A DNA stretch of 64,000 nt, taken from assembly GCA_030425425.1 (NCBI GenBank), contig JAUIAO010000024.1, forward strand, positions 1 through 64,000. Direction: 5' to 3'. The stretch is from Bacteroidia bacterium (lineage in GTDB: Bacteria; Bacteroidota; Bacteroidia; Cytophagales; Cyclobacteriaceae). The notes below the pieces were generated by a model that saw nothing but the letters and a program-made list of their open reading frames with translations, was not told the origin of the DNA and did not search any database. The position numbers were made by a program, and so were the translations under genes. Shown in pieces: positions 34,533 through 44,090 of the stretch (its first letter is position 1; every line of letters begins with the position of its first letter).

Positions 34533-35450
34533 TTGGCCATAGAATTACAAATATTAGGATCTAATTCTGCTGCATTTGCACATAATAGACACCATACTTC
34601 ACAGCTTCTAAGAGTACAGGATAAGTACTTTATGATTGATTGTGGAGAAGGTACTCAGCTGCAAATCAAAAAATACAAAATCAAGTTATCCAGAATAAAC
34701 CATATCATGATCTCCCATTTGCATGGAGATCATTATTATGGTCTAATGGGTTTGATTAGTACACTGCACCTTTATGGTCGTAAGACAGACCTCCATATTT
34801 ACGGACCCCCGGGATTATCAGAAATCATTTCATTACAATTGAAATGCTCGGCAACTAGACTTTATTATGATATTAAATTTCATGAATGGACACCCAACCA
34901 GCCGGAGGTTATTTATGATGATGAAAAGTTGACTGTAACGACCATCCCACTGGATCACAGGATTCATTGTTCGGGTTTTTTGTTCAAAGAAAAACCAAAG
35001 AAACGCGGTATAAATAAGTTTGTAGTGACAAAATCGCTTTCGCCGGCTCAAGTAAATAAATTGAGGAATGGCGAAGACTTGTATGATGTAGAAGGTAATT
35101 TGCTGTACAAAAATGAGGAGGCAACCATCCCTCCAAAATTACCTTATACCTATGCATACTGTTCAGACACTAGGTTGATCCCGGACTTAATTGAAACGCT
35201 CAAAGGTGCTGACATGGTTTATCATGAGTCCACTTTCATGGATGATATGAAAGATAGAGCGCGAGACACTTATCACACTACCGCCAAACAAGCGGCACAG
35301 CTGGCTAAAGATGCCAATATTGGGAAATTACTTCTGGGGCATTTTTCCACACGTTACAGGGACTTAAACCCAATGCTAAGAGAAGCACAATCAATTTTCA
35401 AAGAATCATACTTGGCCATCGAAGGAGAAAAATTTGTCATCAATACCTGA
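34533..35450 (+). CDS. rnz: Ribonuclease Z, tRNA 3' processing
   Basis: 305 residues of the metallo-beta-lactamase fold. The zinc motif HLHGDH is near 63, with AYCSDTR and YHESTF for further ligands and LLGHFSTRY near the C terminus. RNase Z trims the 3' ends of tRNA precursors, which matters here because the tRNA genes in this window do not encode CCA. The start is TTG at 34533 (MAIELQILGSNSA); no ATG fits this conserved N terminus. Confidence 0.93.
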   Translation: MAIELQILGSNSAAFAHNRHHTSQLLRVQDKYFMIDCGEGTQLQIKKYKIKLSRINHIMISHLHGDHYYGLMGLISTLHLYGRKTDLHIYGPPGLSEIISLQLKCSATRLYYDIKFHEWTPNQPEVIYDDEKLTVTTIPLDHRIHCSGFLFKEKPKKRGINKFVVTKSLSPAQVNKLRNGEDLYDVEGNLLYKNEEATIPPKLPYTYAYCSDTRLIPDLIETLKGADMVYHESTFMDDMKDRARDTYHTTAKQAAQLAKDANIGKLLLGHFSTRYRDLNPMLREAQSIFKESYLAIEGEKFVINT

Positions 35451-35506
35451 CTTGGAAATTGACTGCCATTTAAAAAACTAAATCTAACATCCATTAAACA
35501 CACTCT

Positions 35507-36301
35507 GTGAGTTCCAAACGTCAATTTCTGTTTATCATACTTGCAAGCATTTTCCTGACTAATGCGATTCTTGCAGAAATGATTGGAGTGAAGATATTCT
35601 CCGCAGAGTCCTTGCTCGGAGTAGAACCTGCCAATATAAAATTATTTGGTGACCTGGTTTTGGATTTTAACCTTACCGCGGGGGTGATACTCTGGCCCGT
35701 GGTATTCATCACCACGGATGTCATCAACGAATACTTTGGCAAAAAGGGTGTGCGCTTGATTAGCTACATCGCTGCAGGTTGTATATCATTTGCATTTTTA
35801 GCCATTTACATCATTACGATCCTCCCTCCAGCTCAGTTTTGGCTGGATGTAAATTCTCTGGACCCGGAAGGCAATCCATTCAATGTCAATTATGCTTTTA
35901 AAGTGATTTTTCGGCAAGGATTGGGCATTATCGTTGGGTCTTTAGTTGCCTTTCTGATTGGTCAATTATTAGACGTATTTGTATTCCAAAAACTTAGAAA
36001 AATCACCGGATCAAAGATGATTTGGCTTAGGGCCACGGGTTCCACATTGGTCTCACAGTTTATTGACAGTTTTGTTGTGTTGGGTATCGCTTTTTACCTT
36101 TTAGCTCCTGAGGGAAACAGATGGCCTTTTCACATGGTCATTTCCGTGGGGATTATCAATTACATCTACAAATTTACAGTGGCGATCTTATTAACACCAC
36201 TGATATATCTGGCTCACAATATTATTGACAAGTATCTTGGAAAAGAACTCTCCGAACAATTGCAGAAAGAGGCCGCTCAGAGTAGTGAAGGTTTTTTCTA
36301 A
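35507..36301 (+). CDS. Queuosine precursor transporter (YhhQ/VUT family)
   Basis: 264 residues with about six membrane helices and the family signature FITTDVINEYFGKKGVR near 66-82. The family (DUF165) takes up queuosine precursors such as preQ0/preQ1 for tRNA wobble modification. The start is GTG at 35507, where the conserved N terminus begins. It lies downstream of rnz, so two tRNA-related genes are adjacent, though a shared transcript is not proven. Confidence 0.88.
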   Translation: MSSKRQFLFIILASIFLTNAILAEMIGVKIFSAESLLGVEPANIKLFGDLVLDFNLTAGVILWPVVFITTDVINEYFGKKGVRLISYIAAGCISFAFLAIYIITILPPAQFWLDVNSLDPEGNPFNVNYAFKVIFRQGLGIIVGSLVAFLIGQLLDVFVFQKLRKITGSKMIWLRATGSTLVSQFIDSFVVLGIAFYLLAPEGNRWPFHMVISVGIINYIYKFTVAILLTPLIYLAHNIIDKYLGKELSEQLQKEAAQSSEGFF

Positions 36302-36379
36302 TCAGATTCAGATTTCTTGATCTGACGTTATTTTGAATTTCATTTTTTTACGATCTTGCTTTTGCTATCCACTTAATCT

Positions 36380-37264
36380 ATGGCGTCAGGCAATTCATCC
36401 AAATCCAGAAAAAAGCGCAAAATTGATGTCTTAGTGCTATCAGACGTCCATCTGGGCACTTACGGATCCAAAGCAAAAGAACTTATAAAATACCTCCGAA
36501 GCATCCAGCCAAAAAGAGTCATTCTCAATGGTGACATTATTGACATCTGGCAGTTTAGCAAAAACTATTGGCCAAAAAGTCACATGAAAGTACTAAACCA
36601 TTTGATGAAATGGATCAGTGCAGGTGTAGAGACCACATATATAACAGGAAACCATGATGAAATGCTCAGAAAATTTGAAGGGTTCAAAGTGGGAAATTTT
36701 GACATACAGAATAAGCTGATTCTCGAGGTAAAGTCCAAAAAAGCATGGATTTTCCATGGTGATGTATTTGATGTGACGATGAAGCATTCCCGGTGGCTGG
36801 CCAAACTCGGAGCCTATGGATATGGATCATTGATTTTGCTCAATCGATCTGTGAACTTCTTTACAAAACTCTTCGGTAAAGGGAGAATTTCTCTCTCCAA
36901 GAGCATAAAAGATGGTGTGAAAGGCTCTTCAAAATCACTGATTGAATTTGAAGCCACAGCTACAAGTATTGCTGCTGAGAATGAATATGACTATGTGCTT
37001 TGCGGACACATCCATAAACCTAAAATTCAGGAATATCTCATCGGTGATAGAAAGGTAGTTTATCTAAATTCTGGTGATTGGGTAGAGAATATGACCGCTT
37101 TAGAGTTCAAAAAAGGAAAGTGGAAATTGTATTCATATAAAGAAGATGAATTTTTGGATGTTGAGGATGAAGAAGACATCATAGAGCTTGAAAACAATCT
37201 CACAGACAAGTCGGCTAAGGAGCTTTTCAGCAAAATGTTTAATGAAATCCTCAACAGAAATTAA
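36380..37264 (+). CDS. LpxH-like metallophosphoesterase (UDP-2,3-diacylglucosamine diphosphatase family)
   Basis: 294 residues of the calcineurin-like fold: LSDVHLGTYGSK near 16, LNGDIIDIWQF near 48, TGNHDEML near 91, WIFHGDVFD near 123 and CGHIHKPKI near 213 give all metal ligands. It is probably the enzyme that removes UMP from UDP-diacylglucosamine in lipid A synthesis, or a close homologue of unknown substrate. The acidic C-terminal tail (VEDEEDIIELEN) is not part of the catalytic core. Confidence 0.83.
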   Translation: MASGNSSKSRKKRKIDVLVLSDVHLGTYGSKAKELIKYLRSIQPKRVILNGDIIDIWQFSKNYWPKSHMKVLNHLMKWISAGVETTYITGNHDEMLRKFEGFKVGNFDIQNKLILEVKSKKAWIFHGDVFDVTMKHSRWLAKLGAYGYGSLILLNRSVNFFTKLFGKGRISLSKSIKDGVKGSSKSLIEFEATATSIAAENEYDYVLCGHIHKPKIQEYLIGDRKVVYLNSGDWVENMTALEFKKGKWKLYSYKEDEFLDVEDEEDIIELENNLTDKSAKELFSKMFNEILNRN

Positions 37265-37380
37265 GATTCTGAATCCTAAACGGGATAGCTTTTTGAATCC
37301 AAGATCTTAATTACCATTTAACAAATGCGGCATTGCTGATTTCTTCCTGTAAAGTCTTTCAATCAAACCAAAAAAAGCTT

Positions 37381-38433
37381 TTACGAACGCTCCAGACCTA
37401 ACTGAAGTCTTTCGTTGACATAACCCACTTCTTCTCTTGTTAGTTTACTAGATCGCTTTTTAATCGTGGTATTTACCTTGGCTAAATCTTCGAAATGAAA
37501 TGCTTCAAAACCATATTCTTCTGTCTTCAACACATAGTCATATGGACCTCTTGGAGAAAATAACTTCACAAATATTGGGGAAGTTTCTACTACTAAAAAC
37601 AACAGCATGATAAACAAATGAGCCATATTAATCGCAGAACTTTTTTTTGTTAGTCGATCCAGTGCTTCTATTCTAGAGGCAAGTCCTGTCAGCTGACTGA
37701 ATTCAAGTGCGGAAATCTCTGCCATCTCCTGATTATTGAGTTCACTCAATTCCATTTCTTTTTTCGCTATGATTGGGGCATTTACCGAAATCAGTTCTTG
37801 CAATTCTGCTTCTACCCTATCTGCATCCGCCTTTTTAATTCGATAGATTTGCCCTGCATTTCTTTGTCCGGTGCCACCTGTGTCGTCAGCTTCTTCTCTG
37901 GCTATTTGGCGTAACTCATTCCGGTAGTTAGTCTTTTCTGCGATTTCAGATTTGATCTGAGTCAATTCACTGTTAATCCTTTTTCGGGAATCGCTAAATC
38001 GGTTCTTTATTATCAATTCTTTTAGAGTAATATCCTCCTGGATCATTGAGGCAATCTCACTGTTGACTTCTTTCTCAAAAACTTTCAATTCCAATGGCTT
38101 GGCTACCACAATGGAAATCACAATCGCTAAAATCAACCTAGGCAAGATCTGAAAAAATTCTTGTTGAGAATCTCCATTTTTACGAATGCTCGAAACAATG
38201 TATCGATCCAGATTAAAAATCATCAGTCCCCATACTATACCGAATAGTGTAGCTGACCAGTAATTATCGAAAACAGTATAAAGAGCATAGTCTCCTGCAA
38301 AAGCAGCAAAAACTCCGGTAAAAAACACAGTGGCTCCTATTCCGACATATTTGCTTGATTCAGATGGACAATTCTTCAGAATGTCTTGATTGGCACCAGA
38401 ACAGGCCCAAAAGAAGGTTTTAAGTCGATTCAT
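37381..38433 (-). CDS. DUF4407 membrane protein
   Basis: 350 residues. Membrane helices near 30-50, 58-75 and 95-112 precede a long coiled-coil region (about 115-265), with a further helix near 275-290. The opening FFWACSGANQDILKNCPSES and NLDRYIVSSIRK segments match the DUF4407 family. The family occurs widely in Bacteroidota with no proven function. It is transcribed alone on the minus strand. Confidence 0.85.
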   Translation of the reverse strand: MNRLKTFFWACSGANQDILKNCPSESSKYVGIGATVFFTGVFAAFAGDYALYTVFDNYWSATLFGIVWGLMIFNLDRYIVSSIRKNGDSQQEFFQILPRLILAIVISIVVAKPLELKVFEKEVNSEIASMIQEDITLKELIIKNRFSDSRKRINSELTQIKSEIAEKTNYRNELRQIAREEADDTGGTGQRNAGQIYRIKKADADRVEAELQELISVNAPIIAKKEMELSELNNQEMAEISALEFSQLTGLASRIEALDRLTKKSSAINMAHLFIMLLFLVVETSPIFVKLFSPRGPYDYVLKTEEYGFEAFHFEDLAKVNTTIKKRSSKLTREEVGYVNERLQLGLERS

Positions 38434-38631
38434 GTTCCATAGAACGATGAGACATGAAAGATGTTATGACAGCTTGTGATGACACGGATATTTGAATCGC
38501 TGTATTGAGTCATTGATAAGAGTCCATTTAAATAAGGCTCACCGCTCATCTGTCTTGGAAAATCCATTCATTTCCAAACAAATTTCTCAAACAAAATGCT
38601 TACATAAGTGTTCAAAAATTCATCCAGATCA

Positions 38632-38913
38632 ATGAAAAGCATATTGAAAGAAGTAGAAAAAGATAGAATCATAGAAATGGCATGGGAAGATCGTACTCCA
38701 TTCGAGGCAATTGATTTTCAGTTTGGGCTTTCGGAGAAACAGGTGATACAATTGATGAGAAAGCAGCTAAAATCAAGTAGCTTCAAACTATGGCGAAAGC
38801 GAGTAAATAGCGGCGTAAGCAAGAAGCATTTGAAACGACGATCTAATAAAATCCAGAGATTCAAATGTACCCGTCAGCGATCTATCTCCATGAATAAAAT
38901 CGCTAAGAGATGA
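38632..38913 (+). CDS. TIGR03643 family small protein
   Basis: 93 residues from the ATG at 38632; a GTG at 38608 would add eight. The core IIEMAWEDRTPFEAIDFQFG, then LSEKQVIQLMRKQLKSSSFK, then LWRKRV is the TIGR03643 signature. Members usually lie next to photolyase/cryptochrome genes, as here. The family has an HTH-like look and a basic C terminus, so nucleic-acid binding is plausible. It overlaps the next gene by 4 bp. Confidence 0.85.
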   Translation: MKSILKEVEKDRIIEMAWEDRTPFEAIDFQFGLSEKQVIQLMRKQLKSSSFKLWRKRVNSGVSKKHLKRRSNKIQRFKCTRQRSISMNKIAKR

Positions 38914-40016
38914 CTTTTTCTACTAATCCAGAGGATATCCAGGGTTTAATCAACTTGATTGACCCAGAGGCTTACGGTAAAACCAGAAACTTCATTGATG
39001 GTTCAGTTACACACCTCTCCCCATACATAAGTCGCGGTGTTATCTCTACAAGGACGGTGATGAATCATATTCTGAGTCTTGAATTACCTTTTTACAAGAT
39101 TGAGAAATTAATTCAGGAACTAGCATGGCGAGATTACTGGCAACAAGTTTGGATTGCAAAAGGAGGTGCAATCAACGATGATCTTAAAAACGAACAGGAA
39201 AAGGTCACTAATCATTCTATTCCCAAAGCCATAATTAATAAAGAAACCGGAATTGAAGCGATTGATAAAGCTATCGACACACTCTACCTCGATGGGTACA
39301 TGCATAATCACCTGAGGATGTATACAGCTTCTTTGGCATGTAATGTTGCGGGAAGTCACTGGCTACAACCGGCCAAGTGGATGTATTATCATCTTCTGGA
39401 CGGTGACTGGGCAAGTAATGCGCTTAGCTGGCAATGGGTAGCTGGAAGCAATGCCAACAAGAAGTACTTGGCTAATCAGGACAACATCAATAAATATTGT
39501 TACACGAACCAGCAAAAAACCTTTCTTGATATTCCATACCATCATTTTGACAAACTGGAAATACCAGAGCACCTATCTGAAACAGAATCACCAAAGTTTC
39601 ATACCACCTTTCCTAAGAGTGATCAATTGCGAATTGATTCTAGCAACCCCACTTTAATCTATAATTATTACAATCTAGATTCTGAATGGAGAAAAGGAGA
39701 AGATGCCAATAGAATATTCCTATTAGAACCTTCTGTATTCGAACAATATCCCATAGGTCAAAACCCAATGGCTTTTGCGTTAGGATTGTCAGATAATATT
39801 CCAGACATTCAAGTTTTTGTTGGGGAATTCGATGAGTTAAGATCTCATTTACAAGACAGTCAAATCATCTTCAAAGAACATCCGCTAAACACCTACGAAG
39901 GTATTGAGGATCAAAGAGACTGGATGTTTAATGTTACTGGCTACTACCCTTCTTTTTTTGCATTCTGGAAGAAATGTAAGCGAGAGATTAAATCAAGCTT
40001 CAATTTTAATGAGTAA
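38910..40016 (+). CDS. Photolyase-like FAD-binding protein lacking the antenna domain
   Basis: 368 residues. It corresponds to the helical FAD-binding half of photolyases/cryptochromes (SVTHLSPYISRGVISTRTV near 31, LAWRDYWQQVW, DGYMHNHLRMYTASLACN, DWASNALSWQWVAGSNANKK) without the usual N-terminal alpha/beta domain. Such truncated proteins occur beside TIGR03643 genes and full photolyases. Whether it repairs DNA or senses light is unknown. It overlaps the TIGR03643 gene by 4 bp, and its end overlaps the convergent kinase gene by 11 bp. Confidence 0.85.
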   Translation: MTFSTNPEDIQGLINLIDPEAYGKTRNFIDGSVTHLSPYISRGVISTRTVMNHILSLELPFYKIEKLIQELAWRDYWQQVWIAKGGAINDDLKNEQEKVTNHSIPKAIINKETGIEAIDKAIDTLYLDGYMHNHLRMYTASLACNVAGSHWLQPAKWMYYHLLDGDWASNALSWQWVAGSNANKKYLANQDNINKYCYTNQQKTFLDIPYHHFDKLEIPEHLSETESPKFHTTFPKSDQLRIDSSNPTLIYNYYNLDSEWRKGEDANRIFLLEPSVFEQYPIGQNPMAFALGLSDNIPDIQVFVGEFDELRSHLQDSQIIFKEHPLNTYEGIEDQRDWMFNVTGYYPSFFAFWKKCKREIKSSFNFNE

Positions 40017-42207
40017 TACTGGAAGAAACAATCTGGTTAGATTTCATCACCAGATAGAAAGAAGTACCCTTATTCAGTTCGCTTTCTACAGTGATTTTAC
40101 CTCCATTTTTTTCAACAAATTCCTTACAAATCATCAATCCAAGGCCCGTTCCTTTTTCATTTTCGGTACCCCGTAGAGAAATTGACTCTTCCATTTTGAA
40201 AATCTTACTTAACACATCTTCAGACATACCTAATCCATTATCCATTATCGCCACCTGAACCTGATTACCGTCCAACTCCTCGGCTTCAATCTTTATTCTT
40301 CCATTTCTATGTGTGAATTTCAAGGCATTGGATACTAAATTCCTAACAACAGTGATAAATGAATCTCGATCTACAAATACGGTAATTGAATCATCTATAC
40401 TCAGTTCAACCTCAATCTCCTTATCGTTTCTGATAAGTTCCAGACTACCGAGCACATTCTCAACAAGAAACTTCAATGGCTGATCTTTAGGATGATATTT
40501 AAACCCTCCAAGCTGGGTTTTGGACCAGGTTAATAAATTATCAAGCAGTGCATAATTGTTAGTCAGAGTATCACTGGCAATAGAAATAAATCGCCTGATT
40601 TCGGTTCCATCAAAACTGTCTAATTCCTTGTTTAGAACCTGCATTAAACCCATGGAAGAACTGATTGGACCTTTCAAATCATGAGCAATAATCGAAAATA
40701 ATTTATCCTTCGATAAATTAGACACTCTAAGTTCTTCATTGATTAGCTCCAGTTTTGATGACTGTTCTTCAATTTCAAGGTTCTGCTTGTTGAGTAAAGC
40801 ATTATCGTGTCTTTTTCGTCTTACAGTTCTGAACGCCAATACTGTCAGAGTCACAAAAATCACAAAACCAATCACGAATATATTTCGCAAAAACCGCTGA
40901 AACTTTATCTCAGAGGCCTGCTGAGCATGTTGTCTTATGCGTTCACCTTCTATTAAATCTATCGCCTTTTCATATTTGAATTGATTTTCTAACTCAGCTA
41001 TCCTGGTTACATTGTTTCGTGTAAGAATACTATCATTCAGCTCATGATTCATAGTCATATAATCAAATGCATCCTGATAGTTTCCAAGAGTTTTGTAAAT
41101 CTGAGCCAATGCACCTGTACTCTGCTCCAGCAAGTCCAGATTTGTAAGATCAACAGCTGACTCATAGGCTAAAGTAGCATATTCTAACGCCTTGTTATAA
41201 TCACCGGTTTTGCAAGCAAGGTTTGAATACCCAAGCATCAACTGAATATAACTTTTACTTCCGAGCTTTAATTTTTCAACTTCCTTAAATTTAAGAAGTG
41301 CCTCTGCAGACCGACCTAAATGACATAATGATTTGGCGATATTCAATTTATTTTGAACTTTCATGTACGGATTATCGTCAAAAGCATTAATTGCATATGC
41401 TTTTTGATAATAATACAATGCGCTATCATAATTACCTTGTTTTTGATGAATAGCGCCTAGATTATGGATCATTGTAGAAATATAGAGCGTATCATCTAAT
41501 TGCCTACTGATGACAATCGCTTGTTCAACATGCCAACGCGCTTTTTCCAAACTACCAATCCAATAATAGACATTCCCAATGTTATTCATCATTTTGGACT
41601 GATTTTCTATATCATTTTGGGACGTGTATATGTCTAGTGCCTTGGTCCTGAAGTAAAGTGATCGATAATAATTTCCATTTGCACCAAAGAAGTTTCCGAT
41701 ACGAGAATAACTATCTGCAATTTTGATTAGCTCACCTTGCTTTTCCCAAATTATAATGGCTTCATTGATTGATTTTATGGCCTCATCTACGCTATCCAGT
41801 CGATTATAAACTCTACCAAGATTGAAATTGACTGTGGCAATTTTTCCTGAATCTTGTAGTAGTTCAAATTGTTTTCTGGCAATCAAATAGTGATCCATGG
41901 CCTTGGAAAACTGACGGCCCTTTAAATAAACGTCACCAAACAACTCAGCTACTCTTGCTTTGCCTCTAGTAAATCCAATACTATCGGAAATTGATGATGC
42001 CTGATCCAGATATTTAATGGCTAGATTTTGGCTAGAATCAACGTAGGATTCGGTCAATTCTAATAGGGTATTGACTCTCAAAGAGTCAAACATAACATGA
42101 TTATCCAATTGATCCTGTAAGCTATCAAAACGGCTATCTACAGCACGGGAATTGGCCTGGAAGAAAAATGAAAAAGTTGCAAATAATAGCAAAAATACTC
42201 TTCTCAC
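40006..42207 (-). CDS. TPR-containing sensor histidine kinase
   Basis: 733 residues. A signal peptide leads into about seven or eight TPR repeats (about 60-390) predicted to be outside the inner membrane, then a transmembrane helix near 438-462 and a coiled coil. The kinase core follows: HisKA box SIIAHDLKGPISSSMG near 505, N box DSFITVVRNLVSNALKFTHR, and G boxes DNGLGMSEDVL and GTGLGLMICKEF. No receiver domain or adjacent regulator is present, so its partner is elsewhere. Its position among light-related genes may be coincidental. The convergent end overlaps the neighbour by 11 bp. Confidence 0.9.
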   Translation of the reverse strand: MRRVFLLLFATFSFFFQANSRAVDSRFDSLQDQLDNHVMFDSLRVNTLLELTESYVDSSQNLAIKYLDQASSISDSIGFTRGKARVAELFGDVYLKGRQFSKAMDHYLIARKQFELLQDSGKIATVNFNLGRVYNRLDSVDEAIKSINEAIIIWEKQGELIKIADSYSRIGNFFGANGNYYRSLYFRTKALDIYTSQNDIENQSKMMNNIGNVYYWIGSLEKARWHVEQAIVISRQLDDTLYISTMIHNLGAIHQKQGNYDSALYYYQKAYAINAFDDNPYMKVQNKLNIAKSLCHLGRSAEALLKFKEVEKLKLGSKSYIQLMLGYSNLACKTGDYNKALEYATLAYESAVDLTNLDLLEQSTGALAQIYKTLGNYQDAFDYMTMNHELNDSILTRNNVTRIAELENQFKYEKAIDLIEGERIRQHAQQASEIKFQRFLRNIFVIGFVIFVTLTVLAFRTVRRKRHDNALLNKQNLEIEEQSSKLELINEELRVSNLSKDKLFSIIAHDLKGPISSSMGLMQVLNKELDSFDGTEIRRFISIASDTLTNNYALLDNLLTWSKTQLGGFKYHPKDQPLKFLVENVLGSLELIRNDKEIEVELSIDDSITVFVDRDSFITVVRNLVSNALKFTHRNGRIKIEAEELDGNQVQVAIMDNGLGMSEDVLSKIFKMEESISLRGTENEKGTGLGLMICKEFVEKNGGKITVESELNKGTSFYLVMKSNQIVSSSITH

Positions 42208-42440
42208 AAAATATGAATTTTTGCCGCTAACTCACGGTAAACGAGTCAACGAACGTTCTATCTTATTCAACACTTAATTCAAGCCGATTGGGTTGAATGA
42301 ATAACCTCTACCAATAAAGAAGAGATATTTTCAATTTGTGTTATATGATATTTTCTATCAAAATACCTGAATATGGTATCGAAGATAAGGATTCTATAAT
42401 CCAACTGCTTGTGCCACATAAACAATTTAGATAAACACGT

Positions 42441-42457
42441 GTTCAATCGTGTTGAAC
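42441..42457. promoter_or_regulatory. Inverted repeat in the photolyase promoter region
   Basis: GTTCAA-tcgtg-TTGAAC is a perfect inverted repeat 26 bp before the photolyase start. Related half sites (ATTCAAC at 42265, GTTGAAT at 42292) lie elsewhere in the 275-bp divergent gap shared with the kinase gene. It may be an operator. The regulator is unknown. Confidence 0.4.
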
Positions 42458-42482
42458 GAATTTTCTTAACCGATTAAGCTTC

Positions 42483-43952
42483 ATGAGTAACGTGACTCAG
42501 GTAATTTCAAATATCGTTTGGCTCAAAAGAGACTTAAGACTTCAAAATCATGTTCCTTTTCATGTCGCTGAACAAAGTTCTAAACCTTATCGGATCATTT
42601 ACATTTTCGATCCAGAGTTGATCTCTCACCCTGATAGCTCTATCAGACATTTACAATTCATATATCATTCTATTAAACACTTGAACGATAAGCTTTCTAG
42701 GTATAATCGCGAAGTAGAAATGTTTTATGGAAAGTCTCATGACGTATTCCAATTCCTATTGGATTCACAGTCAATATCGACGGTTTATTCATACGAGGAA
42801 TCAGGAACCAAAATTACCTGGGATAGAGATAAGAAAATCAAAAGATTAATACATTCGAAAAATGCGAAATGGATCGAATATCCATCCAATGGCGTAATCA
42901 GAGGAATTAAAAACAGAGACGGCTGGGATAAGAAATGGTATCAGACCATGAGCCAAAAATTGATCAACAATCAATATTCAAAAAATCAACTGGCTGTACC
43001 AAAGCACAAATTTCAACTACCCGAAGATTTTATAGAAACACTCAACAATTACTCTAAGGATTTCCAACCAGCAGGTGAGCACTATGCGTGGAAATATTTA
43101 AAGTCATTTACAGATGGAAGAGGTTTTGGATATCATCGCTTGATTTCAAAGCCGCTGGAAAGCAGGACTTCTTGTTCCAGAATTTCACCATATCTGGCAT
43201 GGGGAAATATTACAATCCAGCAAGCGTATCAGTTCTTGAAAGACCATCATAATTATGCTCAAAACAAAAGAGCATTTAATGGATTACTCACTCGACTAAA
43301 ATGGCACTGTCATTTCATCCAAAAGTTTGAAGTAGAATGTGAATATGAAACTCATTGTATCAACCGAGGATATGAATCTCTGGAACATGATAATGATCCC
43401 AATCATCTGGAAGCCTGGAAAAACGGACAAACAGGATTTCCATTAGTCGATGCATGTATGAGAGCTTTGCACAAAACCGGATGGATCAACTTTCGGATGA
43501 GAGCGATGCTGGTTTCATTTCTTTGTCATCACCTGGATCAGGATTGGAGAATTGGTGTTTATCATCTAGCCAGATTGTTTCTTGATTATGAGCCAGGCAT
43601 CCATTACCCGCAATTTCAAATGCAAGCTGGAACAACGGGTATCAATACGGTGAGAATGTACAATCCTGTGAAACAATCTCAAGATCATGATCCTGAAGGT
43701 GTTTTCATCAAGCTGTGGGTTCCTGAATTGAAGAATGTGGATGCTGCTCATATTCATGAACCGTGGAAAATGACTGAATTAGAGCAGCAGTTCTGTGGAG
43801 TAATCATCGGAAAGGACTATCCAAAACCAATTGTTGATTTGACCGAAAGTGGTAAAAAAGCCCGAAACAAAATCTGGGGTCATAGAAAAGATCCGGCTGT
43901 AAAAAGCGAAAAAGAAAGAATCCTAAAAGTCCACACCAGAAGGAATAGGTAA
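42483..43952 (+). CDS. Deoxyribodipyrimidine photolyase / cryptochrome family protein
   Basis: 489 residues with both photolyase halves. The N-terminal antenna-binding alpha/beta domain ([20 protein letters not shown]) is followed by the FAD-binding domain ([73 protein letters not shown]). It should repair UV-induced pyrimidine dimers using light, though a cryptochrome role cannot be excluded. It is followed after 1 bp by the DUF2256 gene. Confidence 0.88.
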   Translation: MSNVTQVISNIVWLKRDLRLQNHVPFHVAEQSSKPYRIIYIFDPELISHPDSSIRHLQFIYHSIKHLNDKLSRYNREVEMFYGKSHDVFQFLLDSQSISTVYSYEESGTKITWDRDKKIKRLIHSKNAKWIEYPSNGVIRGIKNRDGWDKKWYQTMSQKLINNQYSKNQLAVPKHKFQLPEDFIETLNNYSKDFQPAGEHYAWKYLKSFTDGRGFGYHRLISKPLESRTSCSRISPYLAWGNITIQQAYQFLKDHHNYAQNKRAFNGLLTRLKWHCHFIQKFEVECEYETHCINRGYESLEHDNDPNHLEAWKNGQTGFPLVDACMRALHKTGWINFRMRAMLVSFLCHHLDQDWRIGVYHLARLFLDYEPGIHYPQFQMQAGTTGINTVRMYNPVKQSQDHDPEGVFIKLWVPELKNVDAAHIHEPWKMTELEQQFCGVIIGKDYPKPIVDLTESGKKARNKIWGHRKDPAVKSEKERILKVHTRRNR

Positions 43953-43953
43953 A

Positions 43954-44082
43954 ATGAAAAAGCAACACCTACCTACGAAAACTTGTGTAGTCTGTGGCAG
44001 ACCATTCACTTGGCGCAAAAAATGGGAAAAGGTGTGGGAAGAAGTTAAATATTGCAGTGAAAAATGTCGGAGAAATAAATGA
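43954..44082 (+). CDS. DUF2256 zinc-ribbon-like small protein
   Basis: 42 residues, easily missed because of size. The sequence LPTKTCVVCGRPFTWRKKWE followed by VWEEVKYCSEKCRR matches the DUF2256 family, with two C-x-x-C / C-x-x-x-C pairs suited to bind zinc. The family is often encoded next to photolyase and TIGR03643 genes, as here. It starts 1 bp after the photolyase stop and is probably co-translated. Function unknown. Confidence 0.88.
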   Translation: MKKQHLPTKTCVVCGRPFTWRKKWEKVWEEVKYCSEKCRRNK

Positions 44083-44090
44083 CTGAGTTT

